NCBI RefSeq assembly: GCF_018991925.1
Contig: NW_024756914.1
Span: 7,614,817 to 7,678,816, forward strand
DNA length: 64,000 nt
Reading direction: 5' to 3'
Source of the DNA: Homarus americanus
Taxonomy: Eukaryota; Arthropoda; Malacostraca; Decapoda; Nephropidae
Below are positions 1 through 9,019 of this stretch, one piece after another (the stretch's first letter is position 1; every line of letters begins with the position of its first letter). A program made the position numbers and the translations under genes. The notes below the pieces were generated by a model, which ran no database searches, was not told the origin of the DNA, and saw only the letters and a list, made by a program, of their open reading frames with translations.

Positions 1-313
1 ATTAATACACAAGTCCACATTATACCTATGTTTAACTTTCTCTTCATGACTGGTGTAAATAGTAAACACATGGGCACTCTCATCATTATCAGGTTCAAAA
101 TTACTAACACTCTCATGAATACTGTAATTTCTGTCATACAGGCAGAAGTAATATGTCCAATATGCTGACAATTGTAACATCTTGAATTTTTAAACTTACA
201 CTGAAAGCTTTCATATTTCCCTCGGCATCTCTTAAGTTTTAAATCAACATGTGTTCCTTGTTCTGTGGCATAATTCTTCCTTTTAGCTACATTTACTTTA
301 CACACTGAGCCAC

Positions 314-1767
314 TGTCATGGTCACATTGATGGCTGGTCTGTTTTTAAACTGAGGATTCTTATTATACTCCACGCCCTCAAAACATGAATGGGTAGCTGG
401 TTAGCTATCCCTAAGAAGAAACGCGCTTTTCCTTCTCGATGTTTTACACCAGGAAACGTTTTTATTCCACTTTCTCCTGGCAAGCTCAATCTTGGATTAG
501 TTTATGTAAATCAACTTTAGTAATTCGCCAGACCTTTGTCAACTGAGGGTCATCTTTGAATGTGTAACAGTTGGTTTGTTTGTGATTTCTGTCATTGCAT
601 GAGATAGCCACGTCTGGCAACTTAAGGGTATGTGGCATGTGTCCCCCGCTGATATAGCCATTCAGTTTGATTTAGGCAATTGTGTGAATATCAGTGTTCA
701 TGTTGTAACAGTGGAATTGTCATTCACCCAATGTGAGAAGTAATATAAAGTAAATGTCGTCTGACGTTGCTAGACGAGAGATGTTGTTTGTGTTTGAGTC
801 CATGCTTTTCCCGTGATGCTTCCCTTCCGTTGTTCCTCAGATCAAGTGTGTGGGCTCTGGAACACCCCACCGACTGCGGGGCAGTCGGTGGCTACCTATC
901 AGTTAGCGGTAGTGGCCGATGTCGGTGATTCGACATGATTGAAACGGCAGGTCCACCTCGTGGGCCTTAGACCCCAGACGCTCGCCATGTGTCGGACTAC
1001 AACCGACTACAACAGCGGTCGTCAGTTGTTAGAGGCGCCAGTGTTATACCCTGGGACATGCTTTGAAGTTATATGGCCCTCAGTGTCTGTTGTATATGTT
1101 TGGGGATAATTATCTGGAATATAATTATCCCATGTTGGGTTGTGAACCCATGTATGAGTTGTTGGTTTCAGTAATAACGTGTTGTGTGTTGTGAGTGCAT
1201 CTCAACAGTTTGTGAAGGCATCATATGTAAGTTTGTCTTATAGCTGGATGTAATGAAATGTATCCCCAGTAATGTGGGAGAAGCCAGAGTACCCACATGG
1301 AATGGCATGTGAGTAAAGCCAAGGAGTTGTCATGTGTCTATATGTACTGTGAGTAAAGCCAAGGAATTGATCCTGGTAACTGTAATGTAATGTAACGCCA
1401 GTAAGGTTGTGTGTAGTAAGAGTACAGTATCTGAGTAAATTGCAGTTGAGTAAAGCCAAGGAGTTGCACCTTGGAGTTGTATGTTAATGATATCTTTTTC
1501 CCTACTTTGATTTCATATTAATAAACCTTTTCTTAGAGTATATTAAGGGTATTCATTTTCCTGCAGTATTTCACCTTTTTTCCATCCAAGTGACCCTCAT
1601 ATCAGAATTACAATGCCCATGTGCCCTCGACCCTCGCCATGCTACCAAAGAACTGTGGTTATGTAGTAACCATTGAACTGAAATATGTAGACAGAACAAT
1701 TGAAGGAAATAGAGAAGTATGAGTAAAACAAGGGGGGCAGCTGAGTTTGAGAGATACCCCCCTTACA
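314..1767 (+). mobile_element. Solo LTR, family B, copy 1
   Basis: A 1454-bp block starts TGTCATGGTCAC and ends CCCTTACA, with canonical TG...CA ends. It is flanked by CCAC at 310-313 and 1768-1771, and the flanks close to restore the Gypsy-2 gag sequence seen at 37000-37010. It has no coding capacity. A possible polyadenylation signal AATAAA lies at 1520-1525, supporting the plus orientation. The second copy is at 22657-24155 with the same termini, also inserted cleanly into another element. Part of the interior (about 467-600) is shared with family A LTRs such as 33772-33900. Solo-LTR status is inferred from ends, target duplication and absence of an internal region. Confidence 0.82.
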
Positions 1768-1960
1768 CCACTACTGCCAACTGTTTCACTACCGGCATTG
1801 GGAACAAATTCTCTGGTGTTTTTTCTCTGCTAATTCCATACTTGTAGCTATCTAACATGCTTTTTCAAAAGATAAGTTAGTGGTGTTCAGTAACTTATTT
1901 TGTATTTTTTTCATAATTCAGACCTATCACAAACCTGTCTCTTAGAACTCGGTTCAAGAA

Positions 1961-2374
1961 CTATCCAAAGTTACAGTGAATGGATAACTTCTTCAAAGCA
2001 ACTATATAATCACTTACTGATTCATCTTTCCCTCTGTCTCTTGTGCCAAATTTGTAACTTTCAGCGATCTCAAGTGGAGCAGGATCAAAATGTTGCTTCA
2101 GAATCTTGGTAATCTGAATCAGTGAGGAGTCTTTTGGTTTGTCTGGAGCAAGCAGATTGACCAGAGTAGAATGAACATTAGCTCCTACCTCTGTCAAAAA
2201 GATTGCTTTCCTTTTCTCTTCAAGGGCCTTCTTCTTCTGAGCATCACCACCGTCGTCCATTAATTCATTTGCCAGGAAGAAGAAGACCATTCTCTCACAA
2301 TAGGATGTGAAGTTCTTTTTGTCTCCATCATACTCTCCCACTCGTCCGATGTATGCCATGATTGCTCTCTTCAC
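1961..2374 (-). pseudogene. gag: Gypsy-2 gag N-terminal fragment
   Basis: A 137-residue minus-strand reading frame encodes the N-terminal part of the Gypsy-2 Gag capsid precursor, which packages element RNA into cytoplasmic particles. It contains the segment FTSYCERMVFFFLANELM and a downstream run matching 37140-37480. Here the region around DGGDAQKKK reads straight through into the FLTEVGANV segment. The copy at 37440-37470 is frameshifted at this same place, so this fragment preserves the older frame. The frame ends near 1961, and the gag remainder is separated from the zinc-knuckle region (1-313) by the nested LTR. It starts with MKR, equivalent to the start at 37612 in the other copy. It is not expected to make a functional protein. 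Confidence 0.8.
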
Positions 2375-2472
2375 TTAAATTCTCAAGGTTCAGAGTAGCC
2401 TTCCCTTTAGTGGTCACTATCCTCTCTTCAAGGACTTCACAAACACTTTGTGAATCCCATCCTCATCACCAG

Positions 2473-2685
2473 TGTAGTATCTTACATGTTTTAATGAGAG
2501 AATGAGAAGCGACATGCTCGGTCTTACCTAGAGAGCGTTTATTCTCTGTTGTTGTGTACAATGTGCCTAACACATTCGTGATTACACAGGCCTAAACACT
2601 TTCTAACTTTGGTAAGAAGTAACATAATTTATAATGTATATATATAATCAATAAAGGCAGCATATAAACATACACATATATAACA
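2473..2685 (-). repeat. 5' LTR of Gypsy-2 copy A with decayed primer-binding site
   Basis: This 213-bp LTR starts TGTAGTATC and ends ATATAACA on the plus strand, like the 172-bp LTRs at 32323-32494 and 37711-37882. It carries about 40 bp of extra sequence near 2575-2615. The primer-binding site beside it is at 2454-2471 and reads TGGTGATGAGGATGGGAT on the minus strand. The other copy has TGGCGACGAGG, so two C-to-T changes at CpG positions have occurred here. Confidence 0.82.
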
Positions 2686-2708
2686 CTCGTATGAAACGTT
2701 TAAGTCTC

Positions 2709-2850
2709 TGTGAAATTGTACCATCGTACGATATGTTTTCCCATGTTGAGATGGGGGCTTGTCTTTGGCAGCGCCCGGTTGCCAGTCACCAGCTGACGCT
2801 GTTAGAATAAAGTCTACAAAGAACGTGGTCTATGACTCCAACCTCTCACA
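2709..2850 (+). repeat. 5' LTR of Gypsy-1 copy 1
   Basis: This short LTR (about 142 bp; the start is uncertain by 2 bp) ends ACCTCTCACA directly before a primer-binding site. It matches the 3' LTR of copy 2 (19409-19540), sharing the GTACCATCG core, the GATGGGG block and an AATAAAG signal near 2808. No left target duplication can be tested, because the right end of this copy is lost in the gap. Confidence 0.8.
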
Positions 2851-2868
2851 TGGCGCACTGAGTAGGAT
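2851..2868 (+). promoter_or_regulatory. Primer-binding site of Gypsy-1 copy 1
   Basis: TGGCGCACTGAGTAGGAT follows the LTR end (CACA) with no spacer. It begins with TGG, which is complementary to a tRNA CCA tail. Copy 2 has the same site at 15442 (TGGCGCAGTGAGTAG). The priming tRNA cannot be named from sequence alone. Confidence 0.72.
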
Positions 2869-2914
2869 ATGTCGGGGCCCAACACGCCATTACAGCCCTG
2901 ACAAGAACGCTGAC

Positions 2915-5900
2915 ATGGCCCCTACACGTCCACGATTCTCGACGCCCTCAAGGGGACGCCAGGGCTTCTCTACACCGGCCGGGAACACCACGCGCGCCCA
3001 GCAGCAGGCCATGAGTGCATTGATGGCTCAGATGGCGTCTCTAGTTGCTGGCGGTGGTCATGCTTCTATGCCGGTCATGAAACCCTCAGCAGCTGTCGCA
3101 CCAGAGAAGTGTGAGGCAGAAATGCCAGCAGCTGCGTTTAGGATATGGAGGCGGTCCATGGAGTCATGGGTGCTGTTGAACGGGTGGTCACAACTGGTTA
3201 CCACACTCCACATTCGCCTGAACTGCGTCCCTGCACTCCAAAGGGTGATTGACTCGAGATACCCCAGCGGTCAGTGGGAGCAGCTCTCGCCCAAAGAAGC
3301 CCTGGACGCCATCAGTGGAATGGTTCTTCAATCTTCAAACCAAGCTGTGAAATGGAACGAGTTTTTCAACAGCAAACAAGGTGAAGAGGAGCCCATGAAA
3401 AGGTATTTTCAACGATGCTTCGCAGAGGCAGTGGAGTGTGAATTTAAATGTCCCACCTGTGATAACGACCTCTCTGAGTACATGCTATTACGTAAAGTTA
3501 TGGTGGGCCTGAGTAACCCAGTGTTGAAAAGGGAAATTTTCCAGGGGTACTCGAGTTATAATAGTGTTGAAGTGCTTAGAAACAAATGCATGTTATTTGA
3601 GGCAGCAGTGAGAGATGCTGGTGTATTGTGTCGTACGTCTGGCCAGGCAGTGGTGGGAACAACCGCGGAGGCAGTGGCGGTTGGTGATGACGTCACCGGT
3701 GAGTCCGAGGTAGCTGCCGCCCGACCTGGACACCCCAATCGCGCGCACTGTGGTAACTGCGGCATGTCACATGCCTCTGGTAAAAGTGACTGCCCTGCAA
3801 GTGGGGCTACATGTCGCAATTGCTGTAAGGTTGGTCACTTCAAAAGGTGTTGTAGGAGTAAGTCAGCCCTAAGTGCTCCTGTGGATGTGTCAGGCGCTGT
3901 TACAGTGGCAACAGCCCAGCTATCCCGCCACCCCAGGTTACAAGTGTTCGTGTCCCAGGCCGGGGGCAATTCCCCCGCCACCCCTGTGCTGGCTGTAGCT
4001 GACACGGGTGCTATGGTGTGTGTGGCAGGCGCATCCCTGCTCCGGGACATCGGTTTGTGTCCGGGGCAACTTCGGGCCCGTAATGGCCTAAGGGACGTGG
4101 CAAACAAACAGCTCAAGTGTCTGGGGTCCGCCCCCTGCCGCCTCGGTGTGGACGAGGGGTCCACCGTCCAGGAGGTCTACTTCGTGCAGACAGCCAAGGC
4201 CCTCTATCTGTCATTGGAGGCCTGCAAGTGCCTCAACTTGGTGCCTGTCGACTTCCCGCTCCATAGACGTGCTGTGGCTGCCGTGAGCGATGGAGGGGAG
4301 CGGCACACTGCCGACGATCTACCTCCGAACCCTTTACCTGAGAACAGCCGTTTCCCGCCTAGGCCAGTTGAGATACCCTTGCCTCCTTTGGAGGAGAATG
4401 TGGCCAGGCTGGAGGCATGGCTACTCACGCACTTTTCGTCTACCGCATTCAACACCAGCAGGTCCCCACTGCCAGTCATGACTGGTCCCCCTCACCGTAT
4501 CCACCTGACGCCCGGCACGACCCCCTACGCCTGTCACACACCCGCTCCCGTTCCGAAACACTGGGAAGCGGAGGTGAAGGCCCAGTTGGAGGAGGACGTC
4601 AGGAGAGGCGTCATCCAGCCAGTGCCTGCTGGTGAGGCTACGGAGTGGTGCGCCAGGATGGTCGTGGTGGCCAAGAAAAACGGTCAGCCCAGGCGCACTG
4701 TGGACTTCCAACGCCTCAATGCAAGTTGTCTGAGGGAGACGCACCACACACCTGCACCATTCGACATGGTGTCTGGGGTGCCAGTGCACTCGTTCAAAAC
4801 CGTCGCCAACGCCTTTTGGGGATTTCATCAAGTGGAGTTGGAGGAGGAGAGTAGACGTCTGACCACATTCATCACGCCGTGGGGCCGTTTTCGATACTGC
4901 AGGACGCCCATGGGACATTGCTCAGCGTCAGATGCTTACACCAAGAGGTTTGACGACGCTATTCAGGATGTGCCCCGCAAGTACAAGTGCGTGGATGACA
5001 CTCTCCTCTATGGCTCCAGTGTGAAGGGGGCGTTCTGGCACACTTACGATTTTCTGGAGACCTGCGCTCGCACAGGTATCACGCTGAAACCAGAAAATTT
5101 CTTGTTCTGCAGGAGAGAAGCTGAGTTTGTGGGTTTCCTCCTGTGGTGGGACCTGTACCAGCCCACTGCCCAACGTCTGTCAGCCATCAAGGACTTCCCC
5201 ATGCCGGATCAGCCATCAATCACTGACATCAGGTCCTGGCATGGCTTGGTTAACCAGTTGGCTCCCTTCCTTGCCACTGCACCTGTGATGGAGCCCTTCC
5301 GTGAGCTCCTCAAGAAGCCAGTGGGCAAGCAGGTGTATTGGGACGACCAGCTGCGGCTCAAGTTTCGCCAGGCCCAGGACACCATCTGTCAGTTGGCCAG
5401 AGACGGCTTGGTGTACTACGACAAATCCAGGCCTACGGCAGCTGTCACTGATTGGAGCAGGGAGGGCATCGGCTTCGTCGTCCTGCAACAATACTGTGCC
5501 TGTGCCTCTCCAGAGACGCCCTTCTGCTGCAGAGGAGGGTGGCGGTTGGCTCTGTGTGGTAGCCGACATCTGACCACGGCCGAGGCCGGTTATGCTGCAG
5601 TAGAAGGGGAGGCCCTGGCTGTGGTGTGGTGCCTGCGCAAGGCCAGGCTGTTCCTCCTTGGCTGCCCGAACCTCATTCTGGTGACGGACCACCGCCCCTT
5701 AGTTGGCTTGCTAGGGGACAGAGACCTCACGGATGTGGCGAATCCGCGCCTGTTCAGGCTCAAGGAGAAGACCCTGCAGTACCGATTCACGGTCAAATAC
5801 TTGCCAGGGAAGCGGAACTGTGCAGCTGACGCCCTATCCCGCTTCCCCTCCCTCAGGGCGGCGCCTGATGCGGAGGACATGGACCAAGAGGAGGACCTGT

Positions 5901-6001
5901 GCGCTGCAGTGTGTGTGCAGTCACAATCGCAGCACTGGATCAGGATGGGTGCATCACTATGGACGAACACACAGTGTGCAAAGCGGCTGCGGACGACCTA
6001 G
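2915..6001 (+). CDS. gag-pol: Gypsy-1 Gag-Pol polyprotein (Gag, protease, RT, RNase H), frameshifted before integrase
   Basis: This is the polyprotein of a Ty3/mdg4-type retrotransposon, which would form particles and copy element RNA into DNA. I place the start at ATG 2915, 65 bp after the LTR; the frame is open upstream through the PBS and into the LTR, but that part is leader. Visible parts in order: the Gag capsid region; two Cys-rich zinc knuckles near 3750-3855, the second being CRNCCKVGHFKRCC; protease with ADTGA near 4000; RT from about 4500 with LTTFITPWGRFRY and CVDDTLLY (4988-5008); RNase H with EGEALAVVW, TDHRPL and AADALSR near 5610-5840. The first RT catalytic Asp appears as Asn: NAFWGFHQ, codon AAC at 4808-4810. 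A two-base GT expansion near 5911-5918, absent from copy 2, shifts the frame so that RNase H runs to a stop at 5999-6001 instead of into integrase. It is GC-richer than its surroundings. No envelope gene is visible. Confidence 0.9.
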   Translation: MAPTRPRFSTPSRGRQGFSTPAGNTTRAQQQAMSALMAQMASLVAGGGHASMPVMKPSAAVAPEKCEAEMPAAAFRIWRRSMESWVLLNGWSQLVTTLHIRLNCVPALQRVIDSRYPSGQWEQLSPKEALDAISGMVLQSSNQAVKWNEFFNSKQGEEEPMKRYFQRCFAEAVECEFKCPTCDNDLSEYMLLRKVMVGLSNPVLKREIFQGYSSYNSVEVLRNKCMLFEAAVRDAGVLCRTSGQAVVGTTAEAVAVGDDVTGESEVAAARPGHPNRAHCGNCGMSHASGKSDCPASGATCRNCCKVGHFKRCCRSKSALSAPVDVSGAVTVATAQLSRHPRLQVFVSQAGGNSPATPVLAVADTGAMVCVAGASLLRDIGLCPGQLRARNGLRDVANKQLKCLGSAPCRLGVDEGSTVQEVYFVQTAKALYLSLEACKCLNLVPVDFPLHRRAVAAVSDGGERHTADDLPPNPLPENSRFPPRPVEIPLPPLEENVARLEAWLLTHFSSTAFNTSRSPLPVMTGPPHRIHLTPGTTPYACHTPAPVPKHWEAEVKAQLEEDVRRGVIQPVPAGEATEWCARMVVVAKKNGQPRRTVDFQRLNASCLRETHHTPAPFDMVSGVPVHSFKTVANAFWGFHQVELEEESRRLTTFITPWGRFRYCRTPMGHCSASDAYTKRFDDAIQDVPRKYKCVDDTLLYGSSVKGAFWHTYDFLETCARTGITLKPENFLFCRREAEFVGFLLWWDLYQPTAQRLSAIKDFPMPDQPSITDIRSWHGLVNQLAPFLATAPVMEPFRELLKKPVGKQVYWDDQLRLKFRQAQDTICQLARDGLVYYDKSRPTAAVTDWSREGIGFVVLQQYCACASPETPFCCRGGWRLALCGSRHLTTAEAGYAAVEGEALAVVWCLRKARLFLLGCPNLILVTDHRPLVGLLGDRDLTDVANPRLFRLKEKTLQYRFTVKYLPGKRNCAADALSRFPSLRAAPDAEDMDQEEDLCAAVCVQSQSQHWIRMGASLWTNTQCAKRLRTT

Positions 6002-6693
6002 TGTACCAGATTCTAGTGTCGAGGGTGCTGGCGGGCGACTGGCACCCCCACAAGTCACAGGAGGTGGCCTGTCTGTGCCCGTACTTCTCGGTGAGGGACA
6101 GGTTGGCTGTGGTCAGGGGTTTGGTCACCTACACCTTTGACCAGGGCTGCGTGCGCCTTGTCATCCCCGACTCCCTCCGCCACCGGGTCGCCGTTAACCT
6201 GCATGTGGGGCACCAGGGCCTCGACTCAATGCTCAGGCGGGCCCGGCAGTCTGTCTATTGGCCTGGCATGGAGGGTGACCTGCAGTATCATCGGTCCCGG
6301 TGTGCTGCTTGCGAGACCCACGCCCCTTCCCAGCTTCCGGAATCGTTGGTTCTGACCCCAGCACCAGACTATCCCTTTCAACAAGTGGTGGCCGATTTGT
6401 TCCACCTGCAGGGCCGCACGTACCTAGCATATGCTGACCGACTGACAGGTTGGCTGGAGATCGCCCACTTCCCCAACGAGGCCACCTCTGGAAAAATCAT
6501 CGCCAGTCTGCAGGCCTACTTCACGAGGTGGGGGGTACCTGAGCAGATCTCCACGGATGGAGGTACCAACCTTGCCAGCCTTGAGATGACAGATTTCCTC
6601 AAGTCATGGGGGGTCGAGGTGCGCCTCTCGTCGGCCCACTTCCCCCAATCCAATGGCAGGGCAGAGGCTGGGGTCAAGGCTGCCAAGAGGCTC
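5899..6693 (+). pseudogene. Gypsy-1 integrase portion of Pol, out of frame and cut by gap
   Basis: This frame continues Pol after the GT slip. It contains a zinc-binding HHCC-type region (HVGHQGLDSM ... RCAACETH, about 6200-6325). It also holds the retroviral-type integrase core: Asp in VVADLFHLQGRT (near 6390), Asp in STDGGTNL (near 6555) and Glu in SNGRAEAG (near 6665). The protein would join element DNA to the chromosome. The core ends at the assembly gap at 6694, so the C-terminal domain, 3' UTR, polypurine tract and 3' LTR of this copy are missing. In copy 2 the RNase H-integrase joint is in one frame, so this separate frame is a lesion and not a second gene. Confidence 0.87.
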
Positions 6694-6793
6694 NNNNNNN
6701 NNNNNNNNNNNNNNNNNNNNNNNNNNNNNNNNNNNNNNNNNNNNNNNNNNNNNNNNNNNNNNNNNNNNNNNNNNNNNNNNNNNNNNNNNNNNN
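6694..6793. other. Assembly gap of 100 N
   Basis: Exactly 100 unknown bases, the usual placeholder for a gap of unknown size. It truncates Gypsy-1 copy 1 inside integrase. The sequence to the right (from 6794) is not Gypsy-1, so at least the 3' end of the element and an unknown amount of flank are missing. Confidence 0.98.
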
Positions 6794-7640
6794 TAATAAC
6801 GAATTTCACGATATTGCTGACAATCTCAAGCGCCGCCAGCGAAGATGGAATTATGTTTCAGTAATACTTGAAGAATTCAATAATAACCAATGACCAAAAT
6901 AAATAAATAAATAAATAAATATATACAGTGGGTATGTTATAACGAACGATCCCACGAAGATTCCAAGAACCAACGGTTTTAATTAAATGAGAATCAAACA
7001 TTATTTACTGAAATTATTATTAATACAAAGAATGATTCTTATTTGTAAATTAGACATTATGTCTTTTAACTATACCTTATATTATTTTCAAAAGGAAAGC
7101 TATTAGATTAAAATTGGAACGGATTAATTTATGAATGAAGGAATGAGAATGCAACATATCCCAGAACCAATTAGATTCATATATATTTAATTCCACTTAT
7201 ATCACTGCATGAGTCCCACAAAGATTGAGTTCATGGAGGACTGCCTGAGACTGTGTGTCTAGTTACGGGTAAACAAACAGGGTTGAACCCGTGAAATGTT
7301 TTTTGAGTATGCGCTCCCAGTAATAGTCCCCCCCCGTCTGTTCAATAAATTAGAATAATAACTATCCACTTCCTTGACCTTAAAATGTTAATGTACATTT
7401 GTCATGTACTATCCAACCTAAATCTCTCCAATACCAATATTATCTCATTATTTCAAAGTAAAAGTGATTATAGTGAAGCTATTTCAGATCTTCAATATTC
7501 TAACACCATTAAGGATTTTGATACTCGGTAGGGTTGACCAATAAGGTCCCTCACAACAGCAACAAGCCTGACCTCAGTGTTCTACAGATTTCTAATCTGC
7601 ATCCCACATTTCTGGACAAAAGAGATGCAGCTTATACAGT
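6794..7640. other. Non-coding AT-rich DNA, nothing recognised
   Basis: No long reading frame, tRNA or recognisable element end is seen. A short (AAAT)n run lies at about 6897-6922. The stretch resembles old intergenic or decayed repeat sequence. Confidence 0.6.
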
Positions 7641-7647
7641 AAATACA

Positions 7648-8235
7648 GTAAAGCCTCCATAAACACAGTTAGACCAACAACTTTTGATATTTAAAACCCT
7701 AGTTAATTTAGGACCCATCAGTTTACGCCTTATTTCCATCACCAAATTTAATAAAATAAAATAAAATTACATTTTCATATAAATAATAATTAAATCGATA
7801 TGTATTAAAGGAAAAAAATTACTGTAAAAAATTAAAACGGCCTTGTGCAAAAGCTGCCTTGCTAAAGTGGTAAACAACAATCTCCGAGCTTGGCGGGCCT
7901 TTGTTTTCACGCATCTGGAATAGGAACAGGAGAAAAACTTTCAGTTTTACATCATTTTCAAACTCCTATTCAGCATGAGCAAGAGAGCAAGTGATGGTAG
8001 TGTTGTTTCAAAAAGCTAATAGAAAGTGTATAAGATATGCCAAGAAACTAGATGTGTTTAAAAGATATAAAAAAGGTGAGAGGTCTGTGGACATTATATG
8101 GAGCAAGCAATGAACATATTTTCTGAAGTGGATCCATTAACAGAACAAAGCATTAAAATAAATAAACAAAATGACCTCAACATAAAGATGTATAACGAGA
8201 AAAAAAGCAGCTGTGCAAGGTTCTTTTGACAGCTT
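7648..8235 (+). pseudogene. Decayed pogo/Tigger-type transposase, N-terminal remnant
   Basis: A terminus-like sequence, CAGTAAAGCCTCCATAAAC, lies at about 7648. It is followed at about 7975 by an ATG reading MSKRASDGSVVSK, then two stops, then in another frame AKKLDVFKRYKKGERSVDII near 8036-8100. This arrangement of an MSKRKSDGS-like start and a KLDxxKRYxKGE helix-turn-helix is typical of Tigger transposases of the Tc1/mariner-pogo group. Stops, a frameshift and loss of the catalytic domain make it a fossil. Identification rests on motif recognition and not on a database search. Confidence 0.62.
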
Positions 8236-8237
8236 TA

Positions 8238-8380
8238 TTATTCGAAACCATCAACTTCAGCTACACCATCAAATGCAGCATCATAAGCAGCTTCAACATC
8301 AACTTCAGATTCAGTAACAGTTTCAGCAACAGCTTTATGGAAAGGTACAGCTTCAGCCAGAGTTGTACCTGACCACTCTG
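8238..8380 (-). other. Repetitive Ala/Glu/Val-rich open segment ending TAATAAAG
   Basis: On the minus strand about 47 codons stay open, with a periodic pattern of GCT/GAA/GTT/GAT codons (for example AEAVPFHKAVAETVTESEVD). The segment ends in a TAA stop overlapped by AATAAAG, a possible polyadenylation signal. It could be the acidic C-terminal end of a decayed transposase or a degenerate 12-base minisatellite. There is no Met start close by (an in-frame TGA is just upstream), so I do not call a gene. Confidence 0.35.
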
Positions 8381-8589
8381 TTCATCTGAGTAAAAACTAG
8401 CACAATATTCATTGGCTGTCCTTATGTTTTAGACTTTACCACCATTGGTGAGTAAATTTTTCACATTGTAGAAATATTATTAAAACTTTCATATTCATAT
8501 GTAGAGAAATGATATGTTTCTCATATAAGCACTTACTGTTCATACGTTGGTGTTCCCAAATGTCTCTTATTTCTTTACCATTAGTGGTT

Positions 8590-8770
8590 AGCTACCCAGT
8601 GTTCCATTTATTAACATTAAATAACATTACTTAAAACATACATAAAAAGAATTCAATTTTTAAATTAAGTTCACTACATTACTTAAAAACATACATAATG
8701 TATTCATTTAAATAAGTTCACTACAGCTACAACCAGGGTCTTATTTTCTTCAGTTTCAGAACACCACCTC
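8590..8770 (-). repeat. Copy of a dispersed ~120-180 bp repeat (family R)
   Basis: The segment containing the complement of TTTAATGTTAATAAATGG, followed by GCTACAACCAGGGTCTTA and TCTTCAGTTT, recurs in the opposite orientation at about 9520-9615 and 9890-10015, and in the same orientation at about 13985-14090. These copies are non-coding and probably parts of related non-autonomous transposons. The rest of 8400-9019 shows no gene. Confidence 0.62.
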
Positions 8771-9019
8771 AAAACAATGCTGTCTTTCCTCGAGTGTGTT
8801 TTAATATTCTACAATTATTAATGATTTGCATTGTTCATTTTACATCTATAAAATTAATTCAATCAAATATATTCAGTAATAAAACAATAATGAATCTTGC
8901 ATACATTCTTAAGATAAATGACCGCTTCCTTTGAGTGCGAACGATACGCTTGGCATTCCACTATCAGTCTCCCTTTTCTTAATATCAGTGGTTACTTCAC
9001 TGTACATTAAATAACAATA

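Larger units (their letters stand above)
1..2685 (-). mobile_element. Gypsy-2 LTR retrotransposon, partial copy A, split by a solo LTR
   Basis: This is the 5' part of a Ty3/mdg4-type element on the minus strand. Bases 1-313 align with the gag zinc-knuckle/protease side of the better copy at 32323-37882 (around 36650-37000), and 1772-2472 aligns with its gag N-terminal and leader region (around 37005-37710). A 1454-bp solo LTR interrupts the two halves with a 4-bp duplication. The element runs off the left edge of the window, so pol is not visible. The 5' LTR is at 2473-2685. Seen directly by comparison of the two copies; assignment to Gypsy follows from the other copy's pol. Confidence 0.9.

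Noticed and set aside
3556..6140. Several 60-165-codon frames on both strands inside Gypsy-1
   Set aside because: They are alternative-frame shadows of gag-pol, a by-product of its high GC content; none has its own domain and none is kept open in copy 2.
2915..6693. Infectious retrovirus or envelope gene
   Set aside because: No env-like frame, signal peptide or transmembrane segment follows integrase in copy 2 (18790-19400). Both Gypsy elements look like ordinary retrotransposons.
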